Shown one piece after another: positions 24,601 to 36,545 of a stretch of DNA of 64,000 nt. This DNA comes from Acanthopleura granulata (Eukaryota; Mollusca; Polyplacophora; Chitonida; Chitonidae). The number at the start of each line of letters is the position of its first letter. Within the stretch, counting starts at the first letter, position 1. The notes under the pieces were generated by a model, which saw only the letters and a list, made by a program, of their open reading frames with translations, was not told where the DNA came from and did no database searches. The translations under genes were made by a program, and so were the position numbers. Where the stretch lies: contig JABBOT010000029.1 in NCBI GenBank assembly GCA_016165875.1, positions 3,206,774-3,270,773 on the forward strand, read 5' to 3'.

Positions 24601-24963
24601 GACTGGGCGCTCTCGACATGCAAGCCATCTTGCGGTTTACCGCTACCCATGCATGCGCTTTTCGTAATGGGCTAAAAATAGTCTATAATCATCGATCAGC
24701 TTTGCGTCAATAATACGTAAAGAAATTCTCAAAACTAACATGTTATGTAGCACGTTCATCTGCCTGCCATATGTAAGCGCTTGATACCTTACATAAATTC
24801 GTTACATTTTCATATTAACTCTTATGACGCATTATTCCAGTTAATGAATGTTTCCATATCAACACTGACTTGTAATCTGGACTTGAAACATGGCTTTACA
24901 TATTCGTAGTTACTTTATATATTTCAAACCTAGCTATGTAAGGTCTGTTCGTCCATACATGTA
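15678..24963. other. Intergenic, no gene recognised
   Basis: AT-rich single-copy-looking DNA. A tRNA-like scrap (GGTGGTATAGTGGTAATGC, 23140-23160) looks like the head of a degraded SINE, without acceptor stem or B box. The 124-codon frame at 17818-18192 starts with TTG, contains no ATG and is not supported. Nothing else stands out. Confidence 0.55.
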
Positions 24964-25219
24964 CCCTCAGCTGGTTAGCGCGCTGGCGTAGCCTAATGAC
25001 CCAGAAGCTTGATACCAATGCGATCGCTGTGAGTTCAAGTTCAGCTCATGCTGGCTACCTCTCTGGCCGTACGTGGGAAGGGCTGCCAGCAGCTTGCGGA
25101 TGGTCGTGGGTCTTCCCGGGCTCTGCCCGGTTTACCTCTCACCATAATGCTGGCCTTTGTCGTATAAGTGAAATATTCTTGAGTATGGCGTGAAAAACCA
25201 ATTAAATAAATAAATAAAA
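24964..25219 (+). mobile_element. SINE family A, near full length
   Basis: tRNA-like head (CTCAGCTGGTTAGCGCGC, B-box-like GAGTTCAAGTTC), body (GCTCATGCTGGCTACCTCTC, ACGTGGGAAGG, TGCGGATGGTCGTGGG, ACCATAATGCTGG), 3' domain with GTGAAATATTCTTGAGTA, and tail AAATAAATAAATAAA. Confidence 0.85.
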
Positions 25220-25904
25220 TTCAAACGTGTATAGTATATAGTCAGTACAGATCCAGGCGTACATGTAATTTTTCTAAAGTCAAGGATGACATATGTCAAA
25301 CGTTTTATTTGCATTTAAATGTTTATCCGTCTGATATCATTTTGTGGTACCCTAAAATCAGCTCTGAAAGAACTACATGTAAGCTCCTTGGTTTCTTTGG
25401 TTTTAAAGAACACTGTAATAAATTATTGATTTCTTAGACGTATGGTGCACAGATTTTGAAAGTAAATTTCGTAAGCAGTACTGGTCAAATAAGTGGGCCC
25501 ATGATACCTGTGTCGCACACCTGAAGTAGCTAGATTTAACAGGTTGTCACTCATTGACATCACAATATACAAATGTCAGTCCACTTGACCTTAAATCCCT
25601 GTGTAGTACCCCGGGCCGTCCGGTCAGTGTACAGTTATGAGAGTCCACTATTGATACCCAAACTGACTAGCGTGACGGTATGTCCTTTCCCGTGTACATG
25701 ACCTTATAATGATACGTAACCCGCTGAACCAGGGACATGTAAATATGTAATACAGCCGCCGGACGTTAGGGCCTACCCACAGAGGACCACCAAGTACAAG
25801 ATCCACCATTACAGGTAATAAGGTGGCAGTGAAACTGTGGAATCTGTCCGCCTAGGCTGTGTAACTCTCTCTATATATATGAGATGGTGCGGCACACACA
25901 GAAC

Positions 25905-26248
25905 TACGGAGCCGTAAATGTGACATGATGCAAAAGAAATATATTGGTAATAATAATAAAAAACAAACAGTGAAAAAAGTCGTGCGCACGAGATAATTGA
26001 GCGTTTCTATTGGCCAATTATATGGAGAGCACGACTATGTGCAGATGTCGTGCACACGACTTATTAACAGAAAACACACACACACACGTTAAAATTTAAA
26101 TACTGTGTGTGTGTTTTTTCATTACCAATATCTTTCTTCTGCAGCATGTCACTCATACGGCTCGGTATTTAAATTTTCGCGTTCAGTTATCTCGAGAACA
26201 CGACTTCGTGAAGATGTCGTGCAAACGACTTATTTAAAAAAAAAAAAA

Positions 26249-26303
<55 letters not shown>

Positions 26304-26382
26304 GAAAACTTAAATACGGTGTTTTATTTTTGTATAATCAATATTTTTCTTTTGCATCATGTCACTTTTACGGATCCGTACA
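25905..26382. mobile_element. Composite foldback element with CA microsatellites
   Basis: Three related arms. 25906-25953 carries GTGACATGATGCAAAAGAAA. 26116-26166 and 26330-26382 carry its inverse (TTTCTTCTGCAGCATGTCAC and TTTCTTTTGCATCATGTCAC), each bounded by a palindromic CGGAnCCG-like block. A segment with GTCGTGCACACGACTTATT (26025-26090) recurs at 26190-26250 as GTCGTGCAAACGACTTATT; each is followed by an A-rich stretch and (CA)n. Confidence 0.65.
26251..26301. repeat. (CA)n microsatellite
   Basis: About 24 CA units inside the foldback element; the flanking open frame translating to Thr-His repeats is an artefact. Confidence 0.95.
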
Positions 26383-27814
26383 GAACACATGCAGTGAAAT
26401 GTAAACAAAGCTTAGTGAATTTCAATAAACATCTTTGCTTCAAATTGATTTATACTTTTGAGTTTTTAATTTATTACATCGAATGATAATTATGTGAATA
26501 TAAAATATAAATAAATAAGTAAACTAATGAAGAAAGAAATTCACAATCATAGAAGTCTATGAATATACCAAATTGCCCCACAAATTATGGGTTCAAACCC
26601 GGCTCAGTGTTAGTTATGGGACATTGGTTATAATAAGCGCTTGGTGATGCTTCAGAGTCCGTTTGTGTTGTCCAGCTTTCGTTGCCTTTCATAAATATCG
26701 CGTATATAAGTGTATACGATACACATACGATGCACACGATAACAGGACCGTTCATCAGTGCCTTGGTGAGGTGTCCTACATATATGTCGACAAAATATAG
26801 TCTACTTTTCCTGGAGCACTAACAGTGAAATGAAGCACTCGTGAGTTACAGATTACATAACATAAATGAGTAAATTACAACAAAGTATTGTTCACTCTGA
26901 TTACAAATTGGGTCAAAAACATAAGTGTGACATTTATTGTAAATAATATATGTGTGAGCGCAATATCACGGCTTTTGAAGTATCTGAGTACGACGGATCG
27001 ATCACTTACTTAAATTTATGAGCACCCTTGAGTCCGTCTTTTTGGAATGGGAGGTGGGAGTGGAAAGGTAGAGCAGGTGTCCATGGGTCCTTGCGGATAA
27101 TCTCCGAGGACAAATGTTATGACACAAGTATGACAAGCGATAGAGGCCCCGCAAAGAATTTTAAGCTGTAAACATGTTTAGGGTACAGTTGTTAAAAAAA
27201 GTTGCAGAAATTTATCGAATTTCTCAAATTTCTGTCAATAACATGCATGTATGTTCATGAAGTTTTCAGTACAATATAAGTTTTCCTGTAAAAAAAACTA
27301 ACTACAATGTAAAATGACCAACGCCCAACACAATTAATGGGTGATTAAACTTCAGACAAGCGTGTTTCATAAATATACGCATATATTTAAGTATTAAACA
27401 TAAGTGTCTAAAACATGTATGTAGGCCTATACTATAATTTTATAATCTTCAAGTGTTTAATATCTGATGCATAAAAGTCTTTATAAGCTAAAAATCGAAA
27501 ATTACAGTGTTCATTTAATTAAAGACGTTCTTTTTCATTTATTTACACATGAATTCTACAGAACCTTAGAAATAAAGCACAGGGGAGACTAGTAGTTTGG
27601 TACAAACGGTTCTAGCTTTGTGTGCTGGCCACGATCAGGCCCCTGACCAATGAGATCGCGTGTTTAAATCCTTCTTTCACTGTTTTGGCTGACTCTTTAA
27701 GCCATGAGGTTTGTCAGGTAACTGGAGGACAAAGAATTCTCAGGAACTCTAGTCCTGGGTTCTAAGTTTTAATCTTGCACACCGAATTAATCTATTTGGC
27801 CAATGCTTAACATC

Positions 27815-27995
27815 GTCAGTATGTAGGACTATTTCACTTATACGACGCCAGTTTTATGGAATTGGAAATCCCGGGGTGAACCAGCAGAATCACGGGAACA
27901 GTCGCCGAGAACAGTCTGGGTAAATCTCTGCCTAAGGCTGGTATTGAACCAGCGCCTTTTGCGTCCAATTTCTAGGTCTGAATAAGACGTGTGTA
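27815..27995 (-). mobile_element. Diverged SINE-like fragment
   Basis: CTATTTCACTTATACGACG resembles the family A 3' domain, but the following body (CCGAGAACAGTCTGGGTAAA, TGGTATTGAACCAGCGCC) belongs to another repeat type. Boundaries are uncertain. Confidence 0.4.
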
Positions 27996-28632
27996 CATTA
28001 AACACAGGTCTTTTTAAATTATTTCTATGAACGGATAGTTATTAAACACAAAAGACTACTGCATCGACTGTAAAACCATGCAGAGCAGCGATGATTGTAC
28101 ATACGTAGCGGTGAAATCTAGCCTCATTACAATTCACCTCAGCCATTGTTCAATTCTAAACATTAAAAGCACCCCAGTATCACAGCTTTAGCAGATTTAA
28201 TGTTTTTATGTATGTATGCTTGATTTTAACGTTGCACTTAACAATCGCTGTAACTACCCCGTCATCGAGGCGGTCCCAAATAATTAATTTAAAAAAAAAA
28301 TAATAAAACGCTCTAGAAATTAACCTGTTAAATGTAAGGTAATGGCTAGGATTTTTGAGTGTAGCTATAGATTATATTACCACCAAGATTTGACCCGTTC
28401 AACCAAGGAAAAATATTTTGTTGGATTAACGGAGTAAGTCTGTCCAATATACTATAATATTTGTAGTAATAAATGATATATTCTGCCATCACTCTGAAAA
28501 CACAATTGTCAATTTTAATAACGGGGAAAATTTAGTACAATACATGATCAGAGTTTTGTAAAAGGATTTTGTTGTTTTGAAATAACGTTACAGAGGAATG
28601 AGTAATTATAGCTTAGCATCACGCCGACGTCA

Positions 28633-28901
28633 GCTAAATTTATTTATTTGATTGGTGTTTTACGCCGTACTCAAGAATATTTCACTTAAACGACGATGGC
28701 CAGCATTATGGTGAGAGGAAACCGAACAGAGCCCGACGTAAACACACGATCATCCGCATGTTGCTGGCAGACCTTCCCACGCACCGCCGGAGTGGAAGCC
28801 AGCATGAGCTGGACTTGAACTCACAGCGACCGCATTGGTGGGAGGCTTCTGGGCGATTACGCTACGTTAGCGAGCTAACCAACTGAGCCTCGGAGACCCC
28901 T
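28633..28901 (-). mobile_element. SINE family A, full length, with target-site duplication
   Basis: Minus orientation: tail TTTATTTATTTGATTGG, 3' domain, body, B-box-like TGGACTTGAACTC and head complement GAGCTAACCAACTGAGCC. CGACGTCA occurs immediately outside both ends (28625-28632 and 28902-28909), an 8 bp target duplication marking the insertion boundaries. Confidence 0.9.
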
Positions 28902-29439
28902 CGACGTCATATATAATGATAATGCTGTAAATGGCTTTCTTTTCTTTGTAATATATGCTTTTCTTACCTTTAAACAGTGACATGTATCATACCACTACTT
29001 TTATCATACATGACAGCTTTCCCCCATAACCTTGTTGAAAAAAAAATGCCACACTGGAGAAAAAGTGTGAGGTTTAATTTCTCCGTTAGCTGTTTACTTA
29101 ACCGCAAAAACGCAGCGACAAGCCTGTGATAAGTGATAAGTGCACAACTTCAAGGTAAGTATTGACGGTTTGAGTTATTTCCCCTACACCAGCACGCGCG
29201 TCACTCGATTTCGGGAGTGAGTTCAACGTAGCCTACTTCCGTAGGTTTGCATTGTACAGTAATGCCGATAGATACTGAACACAGAAAAACGTATTACATT
29301 TTACCGAGGTAAGGCAATTCTGTAAATTCTTGGTGCGGAATTGTTAATAATGTTAAAGGAATTGCCTCCTACAATGTAATTTACACTTTAATACAGCCAT
29401 TGCAAATAGTGCCTGGTATTCTTGATGACTTCACTGTCA

Positions 29440-30470
29440 GCTAAACGTTTTTCACAACGTCATGATATGTTGTAGAATTGTATCAAAGCAACAAAGTATT
29501 TTAAGTACTGTCATCATCTGTTGTCTTATTTCAGTGCAGAAAATGCCTGTTGCCCTTTATCAATTTTGTATTTTATGTGATATTATTTGGAAATAACAAA
29601 AGCTTTGAGCGCCCAGTTCTCTTCTGTAATTTTATTTCCAAGCCAAGAAGCTTCTTACAGCGCTGTCATCACGTATGATATTATTTCAAACATCACAAAC
29701 GTTTTCCAGTATTATTATCAAATATGGAACCATTGTACTGTTATATTTTACTGTACCACCATTTAATAATGCTGTATATGATATAAACAGTGTGGAACAT
29801 ATAAAACATTTAGCAAAACCTGGACAATGTGCAGTGAGTTAAAAGCAGCAAGACCGTTTTAAATACTGTCAACACAACATGGCGTTGTTTGAAGGCAGCA
29901 AAAGTGTTTTTATTAAGCACTGACATCATATACCTGGTATAATACCATATATAGACGTAACTCAACATATACAAATTACTCGGTCTACAGAACTGATATT
30001 ATAAATGATATTATTTGAAAGCAACACAAACCGCATACATTATTTTCCTCCTTTACATAGTAGATGTATTAACAAAGCAACAATTTGTTGATTTCATCGG
30101 TTTTTTGCGCCGTGGTCAAGAATATTTCACTTATTTCACCTACGACGACCAGCATTATGGTGGACAGAAACCGGGCAGAACCAGGGGGAAAACCCACGAT
30201 CATCCACAGGTTTCTGACAGACCCGTACCCACGTATACGACTGCAGTGGAAGCCAGAATGAGCTGAACTTGCACGCACAGCGGCCGCATTGGTGAGAGGC
30301 TCCTGGACCTTTAAACTGCGCTAAAGCGATGGCTCCTGGGACAGGCTTGGTCCCCTAAACAACTAGTACACATTACATCATTATCATTATCATTAAGCCA
30401 CGAAAGTGTTCCACAGCACTGTCGTCGTTTATGATGCGAAAATTTGAAATCAACAAAAGGGAATGACGGT
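29440..30470 (+). repeat. Degenerate repeated motif block
   Basis: A loose motif, CTGTCATCA...TATGATATTATTT.AAA..AACAAA, recurs in whole or part near 29510, 29575, 29660, 29866, 29997 and 30416 at irregular spacing. A SINE (30087-30341) interrupts it. Seems to be an old decayed tandem array. Confidence 0.35.
30087..30341 (-). mobile_element. SINE family A, full-length minus copy
   Basis: CAAGAATATTTCACTTAT, CCAGCATTATGGTGGACAG, CCCACGATCATCCACAGG, GAAGCCAGAATGAGCTGAAC, then the head complement with GAGAGGCTCCTGGACC. The tail is degraded to TTGATTTCATCGGTTTTTTG. Confidence 0.8.
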
Positions 30471-31832
30471 TGTGACATTACCGGTGGAGCTAGGATTTTC
30501 AGAATGAAAAGAACTGCTAAAAGTCAACTTTCGTCCAGTTTAAAAAAAATCGAAATCGACCTCTTGAAAAATATAAAAAAAATATTTGTTTTGCAGGAGT
30601 GAAGACCTGTTTGCCAAATGTTTCTTTTTCATGAACTGTTCCTTAAAGTGGAGTAATACGACTTAACAAGCTCATTGGCCACATACCTTGGTGTCAGTTC
30701 ATATTTTATAATAATTCAAAACAATTTTAGTTTTCTGTTGAATTTATTTTGAGTTAGTAGGATCAGCTAATTTATTCACTTTGCACATATTTCACTACCG
30801 TATGTACTGATTTGGTTTTAACCGTAAGATCGATGATTTCACCCACATGTCTTCTCTGACCTGAATTGCACTGTGTCTTCTTTGCCCAGCTGAACTTAAC
30901 GCAGAGGTCACGGAGTTGTTTCCCTTGAACCATTAACTGCGGTTAAATGTCAGCGCCAGGACCGACATTGTCATACCATTCGTAAACCATATAGGGGTAT
31001 TCCCAGGTCGATTTTCTTCAGACCGATTCCCAGAACTAGCTATAACATCGGATCACCATAGAATGTGTACGAAATAACATATAAATTGTAAATAAAGTTG
31101 GCAACATTTAAGAGAGAAGCATTTATTTGTTTTCAATGCTCCGTGAAAGACAGTCGATATTCTCTTTAAAATAAACTCCATTTTAAACACACAACTCGTA
31201 GTCAGTAACTTCCAGGAAAAATACAAATATAGGCTTACAAATCGTACTTTGACTGTAAGTGCTCATAAAAAAATCATGTTAATATAATAAACCCAAATCG
31301 TTATAAACCCTATATCTCCTGGTCAAGAGGAATTAGATGAGCAGAGGTCATGGAGGCTGTGCTCATATTTGGCAGGAAGAGTCTCATACTCAATGTAAAA
31401 TTTTAGAAACGCAGAGTAAATACGTCTCATGGAGTGCTCGTGTCTCACAAGTTTATGAATCAATAACTTTTGATGTACATGGAAAATCGTCACGTTTTAC
31501 ATTGGATCTAACAAATATTGCTATCTGAAGTCAGTGTCGGAACGATCCCCTTCAGAATGAGTACCGTTATCTTGTATGTCGATATGTGAGAGGTATAAGG
31601 AAGTGAACTATTATGCCATCCTTCCGTGTTCGTTATAGATTCTGTGTCGTATATTAAATGGAAGCCTCAGTCGCTGGGATGTTCGAGCTCAATTTCGGCC
31701 TTGGACAGGGAATTTGTATATACACCTTCTCTCAATGCCTCAAAGTCCTTTCCGACAACTCTAACTTGAAAAAACAAAAAAACAAAAAACAAACTCAAAA
31801 CAAAAGACTTACTTGGAACAGAAACAGATTGC
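30342..31832. other. Intergenic, no gene recognised
   Basis: AT-rich. The part near 30880-30990 is GC-richer, with E-box (CAGCTG) and TGCGGTT motifs. An A/C low-complexity tract lies at 31768-31806. No coding exon supported. Confidence 0.5.
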
Positions 31833-32060
31833 TTTATTTATTTATTTTATTGGTATTTAACGCCATATACTTCAGGGTTTTTTTTCACATATTCGATGGC
31901 ACTCAGTTTCTTTTGGTGGTGGAAACCGCAATGTTCTGGTAATTTACCGACTTTTCTCAGACGTGACGCACAGATATGCACTCCAAGTATATTGGTGAAA
32001 GACAAGTGGTCTTCCACGAATGTTCAACTGAGCAGACAGCAAAGCGAGCGTCAAGGACCC
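31833..32060 (-). mobile_element. SINE family B-like fragment
   Basis: Starts TTTATTTATTTATTTTATTG, then TGGTATTTAACGCCATA. The body includes GTGAAAGACAAGTGGTCTTC, shared with the family B copy at 118-392. No head visible. Confidence 0.55.
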
Positions 32061-32099
32061 CATAATGTCACCATAGCCTCACAAGCAGTTAATAAAGGC

Positions 32100-32248
32100 G
32101 TCGAGAGTGCGTGGGAAGGTCCGCCGGCAACCTGCGGATGGTCGTGGGTTTCCCTCGGGGTCTACTCGGTTTCCTCCCACCATAAGGCATCGTATAAGTG
32201 AAATATTCTTGAGTACGATGTAAAACACCAATGAAATAAATAAATTTG
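32100..32248 (+). mobile_element. SINE family A, 5'-truncated
   Basis: GCGTGGGAAGGTCCGCC, CCTGCGGATGGTCGTGGG, TTTCCTCCCACCATAA, GTGAAATATTCTTGAGTA and tail AAATAAATAAAT. The tRNA head is absent. Confidence 0.85.
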
Positions 32249-34926
32249 AAAATTACATTCATGTCAAAAACGGGATTTGAACCCACACCGCGTATGCCTT
32301 AGCCAAACACAGGTAACCTACGAAGAAAATGCACTTGGTGATATCTGGGTAGATTTTATCTTCACGTGATTGTTCTGAAGGGTTGGTTGATGACCACACT
32401 CGGGCTATTCTGATCATATTTTCTGCCTCTTTATTTGTTTTTTCGTTTTGATAGTAAAGCTGTATTTCCAGTACACATTTCATGATTTCTTGCCTCTTTT
32501 CCGGTTTACCAACGGGTTTTGAAAGGTGAAAACATAAATACAACCCCTCAGTGTGCAATTTTATAACATGTAATCAAAATCAATTAAATGAAGAATAAGA
32601 ATTTAATTTTCACTCGCAAACGGTGTATAAGAGTAAACATGGAAAGAAATTTATCTGAATTTGGATGCATGTAGAACTGACAAATACATTGTCTTCTTTT
32701 TCTGCTACAGGTCTGCAAAAAATTCGTCGTCGACTGGTGCGTACGTCTGCCGTTGTCTGACAGGAAGAAGCAAACATTAAGGGGGAAAAATGATACAGCA
32801 ACATGTATCTTTATAACGTCCAGTTAACGATGATTTTGTTTGCAAAAAATAAATAAATAAATAGCGAACAAAGCCCTTTAATCCATCCTTAAACACCAAT
32901 CAAATAAATCAAAAAAATATGATGAAAGTGATAAACAATATCTTTTTCTTACATCATTTCCTCTACCACCACGGTATCAGTGAACAATTCTTGAGTATAA
33001 CAATAAGCTTATATGAAATATGACAATCAAACATCAATCTTCTTCTAAAATGACCTCAACGATAAAATGGCGAAAGCATTCGTGTTTTGTAGAACAAGGT
33101 GATTTGATCCTGCTATGAATAGCAAGTTTGCTTGAAGTTATATTTCCCGTAAAATCCATCCCTGAACTACTCCCAGCACAAACCTGTTAAAGTTCTGCAC
33201 ACTTATGAAAGCATACCAGAAAAGCATAATAAAATTCAAATAGTCAATAAAATTACTTTAATAAACAGTTCGTGTCTTTCCCCCAGCATTGTGTCATCAA
33301 CATTTTGCTGTTTGCTTCGTTTCTTTTTTTCTTTTTTTTTTGGTATTCTTTCTTTTGTCTTTGTTTTTTTACTTTAAGCAGACAGTTTAAGCCGACTTTC
33401 TGTTGCAACTGATGGGGGGTTTCAAATATTATAGCTGGTATGGTTATGTCCATTCATGATAACCATATTGACAGGTTGCAAGGCCTCTTCCCAGAGGTAT
33501 TTAGTCATGAGCCTATAATCGCTGGCAATATAAGCAGATACGTCGTTAATAGCGCTCCCTCCCTCTCACTTAGCCACTTCTGTTAGTTCTAATCGTTAGA
33601 ATACGCCATCATTTAATAGCGTAATTGAATGCTGGATTTCGGTTATTAGCTAACCACAGCTGAATGGGTTGATCTGTGTGATGATGAGGGGTAGATAGGT
33701 CCGCGGTCAGAGGCTTTCTAAGTTAATGACTGCAGGCAGCGATCACTCCTCATTAAGACGTAGTTAATGTGTGGAGATAAGGCAGTGACTATCGGCAACC
33801 CCGCGCTCCAACCGGCCCACTATCTCTATCACACGGCTAATTGAAACTGGCCGCCTTTGCTACAGGGGCCAAAGACGTGACAATCTACGCGTACAGCCAG
33901 GCGAATCGGTCACGTGTTCCTCTCATTTTCACGTCTCCGTACCGACGACCATGTGCTGTTCCCATTGGCCGTGATCCATCTCTGCATCTGTTCTTTTTCA
34001 TACATAATTAAGTGGGCGATGTTACACAACTCTCCGCCTGTAAATCGGCGGTAAATCGCTATACCAGCACACTGGAGAGCTAGAACTGTCGCTGACGTGA
34101 ATCCACCCATAAACCTGACTGACCACAGAAGCAAGATGGTCAATAGATTTACATTCGGTTTGAAACTGAACGCTTCTCACCACATAAAAGCGGTTTTGAT
34201 TCATTTTCATACAATTCAAGCCTATAGGCTAAAATTACAAACTGGTATTTCTTACAAGTTTTAAATATAGTTTCTCATTCACTTCTTCGTCGATTATAAT
34301 TGACTTTGAAGTATTTAGCCAAGTCTTTGGTATAGGGGGCTTTCCACAATATAGTCACCAAATAAATTTTTTGTTCATCTCTTTCAAAATTCGTTCATAT
34401 TGTGGTGAACGCTCTCCGAAATAAAACTACACCTACCTCAAAAAGAGTGCATGGCGTTTCCCACGAGGTTCGTGTTATCATTCATTCATTTCTAATTAGT
34501 TTAATTAAGAAAATATATTAGACATGTATTTTAATGAAAGAACCCCAGGTTAATTTTTTACAAAGTGTGATCAAAAGAGTGATCTTTCGCAAATGTTCTT
34601 TGGTGTGTTTTAAACGTTCAGTTCAATTTGCACATTAATTTATTCCTCTTAAATATGATTTTTATAGTGCATACTTTATCAAAGAAGATTACCCTTAGTC
34701 CCCTTAGTACAATTAATCGCCTTTTTTCGTTCTCGAGCCAGTTTGCATAAACTTTGCAAATATTTCTTTGAAGAAAAAAATAAACTATTGACCAGTGGCA
34801 AGCGATTACGACTTTGTAGTTAATTCACACATCCTAATGCATCCATAGAACATCCATAGGAATACATAAGAGTACATGTAACTCTGTGGTTGCTTTGCGA
34901 ATGAATGTATGAAAAAAATTGAAAAA
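32249..34926. other. Intergenic with a candidate regulatory island
   Basis: No gene. A SINE tail remnant (ACACCAATCAAATAAATC) lies at 32892-32910 and T-rich low complexity at 33313-33370. The GC-richer island 33560-34140 is described separately. Confidence 0.5.
33560..34140. promoter_or_regulatory. Candidate cis-regulatory island
   Basis: Repeat-free and clearly less AT-rich than its surroundings, with many developmental-factor-like sites: TAATTG and CTAATTGAAA (homeodomain), AACCACAG (Runx type), CAGCTG and CACGTG (E boxes), AGATAAGG (GATA), CCTTTG (TCF type). No open frame is convincing. Motif content only; function is inferred. Confidence 0.3.
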
Positions 34927-35268
34927 TTACACCGTGTGGTTTATGCTTTTTAATTGAGAAAAATACTTGTAAAGAATATTTCATTGATGGGTTCGTGCAT
35001 TCAGAGTTGTTTAAATGCTGTATTTGTGCCGTGTGACTCAAGCAGCAAATGCGGCTACCAATAAAATTATATTCATTATTATATAGCTTCATTGTAAACT
35101 AAAAGTACTGAACCGATTTCACGAAAAACGCTTGGGTTGTAGTTCAGACTTTCAAGCCTTGATTTCACCACACTTAACTCTTGACGTCCAAAACTAAAAT
35201 ACACTTTTATATCATACTCTGTATAAGTGTTGGTGTAAGACGAAACTGGTTTCGTGCAAATTGATGTC
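34927..35268 (+). repeat. Direct repeat, copy 1
   Basis: Begins TTACACCGTGTGGTTTATGC and includes GAATATTTCATTGATGGGTT, ACTGAACCGATTTCACGAAA and GTATAAGTGTTGGTGTAA, all recurring in order at 36225-36545, roughly 90% alike. This copy has about 22 extra bases near its end (GAAACTGGTTTC inside). Confidence 0.9.
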
Positions 35269-35674
35269 TGAAGGACAAAGCCTCATTTCCCAGTGATATT
35301 CGATAGAAGTGTAGGAGTTTTATCCGATACAAGCTATATATCGTCACAGATCACTGAAAACATTAACGGAATATATAAACAATGTGATTTTATAATTGCT
35401 CTGCTTCATAACAAAATTGGGTGCGAAGTGAATACTGCTAGAAAAGAAAATTCAGATTTATCTGGACATAAATACCTGCCAGCAAATTGCAAAGCGTATG
35501 TACGTTCTTATCTCAAACATTAAAGCGTGTTTGACCACCAGTGCCAAAAGGGCATGCAGCGTACCGATAAGGTCAAAAAAAACCATATTTTCTTGAAGTT
35601 ACGTTGTAAATTTGAGTACGTTGTAGAACTGCTTGGAAGTCAATAACACAAAAACAGTTGTAAATACATGTAGT

Positions 35675-35776
35675 TTCCTCAGGACACACCGCTTTCCTCA
35701 ACCATAACTTGCCGTTGTCGTATAAAGAGAAAAATTGCTCACAAGTGTTGCATGACGTTAAATAAATAAATAAATA
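35675..35776 (+). mobile_element. SINE 3' fragment
   Basis: AGGACACACCGCTTTCCTC, GTTGTCGTATAAAGAG, then TAAATAAATAAATAAAT. Resembles the 3' domain of the family C copy at 53221, decayed. Confidence 0.5.
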
Positions 35777-36224
35777 GCTGGGGTGAGATATCCGTGCATG
35801 TCGTCTTTTGAGCTATAAGATGTACCTGTATACAACACTCCACATTACCCTTGTATCATACGGGATATTTTCCACCGTGATAAAATTCTATAAAATTGTG
35901 TCGTTTATCATCCCGTCATGTCTGAAAAATTAGCCTTGCATAAATTCTTCAGCATATTCATCCTCCTGTTAGATTTTACACCTTAATGACATGTCACAAA
36001 GGCTGTACAAACTAGATAAAAACTGGGATCCTACTCCATAGGACCGCCTCTGTTTTGATAAATTGGTGTAAATCTGTGTGTTAATTCGTCTTCATAAAAG
36101 AAGCACTTCGGCGTTTAGTTTTGTATAAAATGACTGATAAAATTTACAATGGGGGAATATTACAGGTGATGCAAGTGCATGCAGGCAGAGCACGATTTTA
36201 GTGATTTTTGAAATAATCTAATTT

Positions 36225-36545
36225 TTACACCGTGTGGTTTATTCTTTTTCATTAGGAAAAATACATGTAAAGAATATTTCATTGATGGGTTCGTGCATTC
36301 AGAGCTTTTTAAGTGCTATATTTGTGCCGTGTGAATGAAGGAGCAAAAGCGGTCACCAATAAAAATATATCCATTATTATATAGCTTCATTGTAAACTAA
36401 AAGTACTGAACCGATTTCACGAAAAACGCTTGGGTTGTAGTTCAGACTTTTAAGCCTTGATTTCACCAACTTAACTCTTGACGTCCAAAAATCAAATACA
36501 CTTTTATATCATACTCTGTATAAGTGTTGGTGTAAACTGATGTCT
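36225..36545 (+). repeat. Direct repeat, copy 2
   Basis: Second copy of the 34927-35268 segment, same orientation, 957 bp after it. Flanking sequences differ, so the duplicated unit is about 312-340 bp. No primer-binding site or protease/reverse-transcriptase frame lies between the copies, so an LTR origin is not supported. Confidence 0.9.

Larger units (their letters stand above)
25220..28632. other. Intergenic with foldback element and SINE fragments
   Basis: No gene seen. Holds the composite foldback/CA element at 25905-26382 and diverged SINE-like pieces around 27610-27990 (CACTTATACGACGCCAG and GGCTGGTATTGAACCAGCGCC). The rest is AT-rich and featureless. Confidence 0.55.

Noticed and set aside
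24964..25030. tRNA gene
   Set aside because: A- and B-box-like motifs are present but no cloverleaf acceptor stem closes, and the body and tail are those of a SINE. The same holds for the heads at 39896, 53221 and 58676.
26105..26404. Frame with a Thr-His repeat protein
   Set aside because: Translation of a (CA)n microsatellite within a foldback element.
34927..36545. Complete LTR retrotransposon
   Set aside because: Direct repeats are present, but there is no primer-binding site, polypurine tract or polyprotein frame between them.
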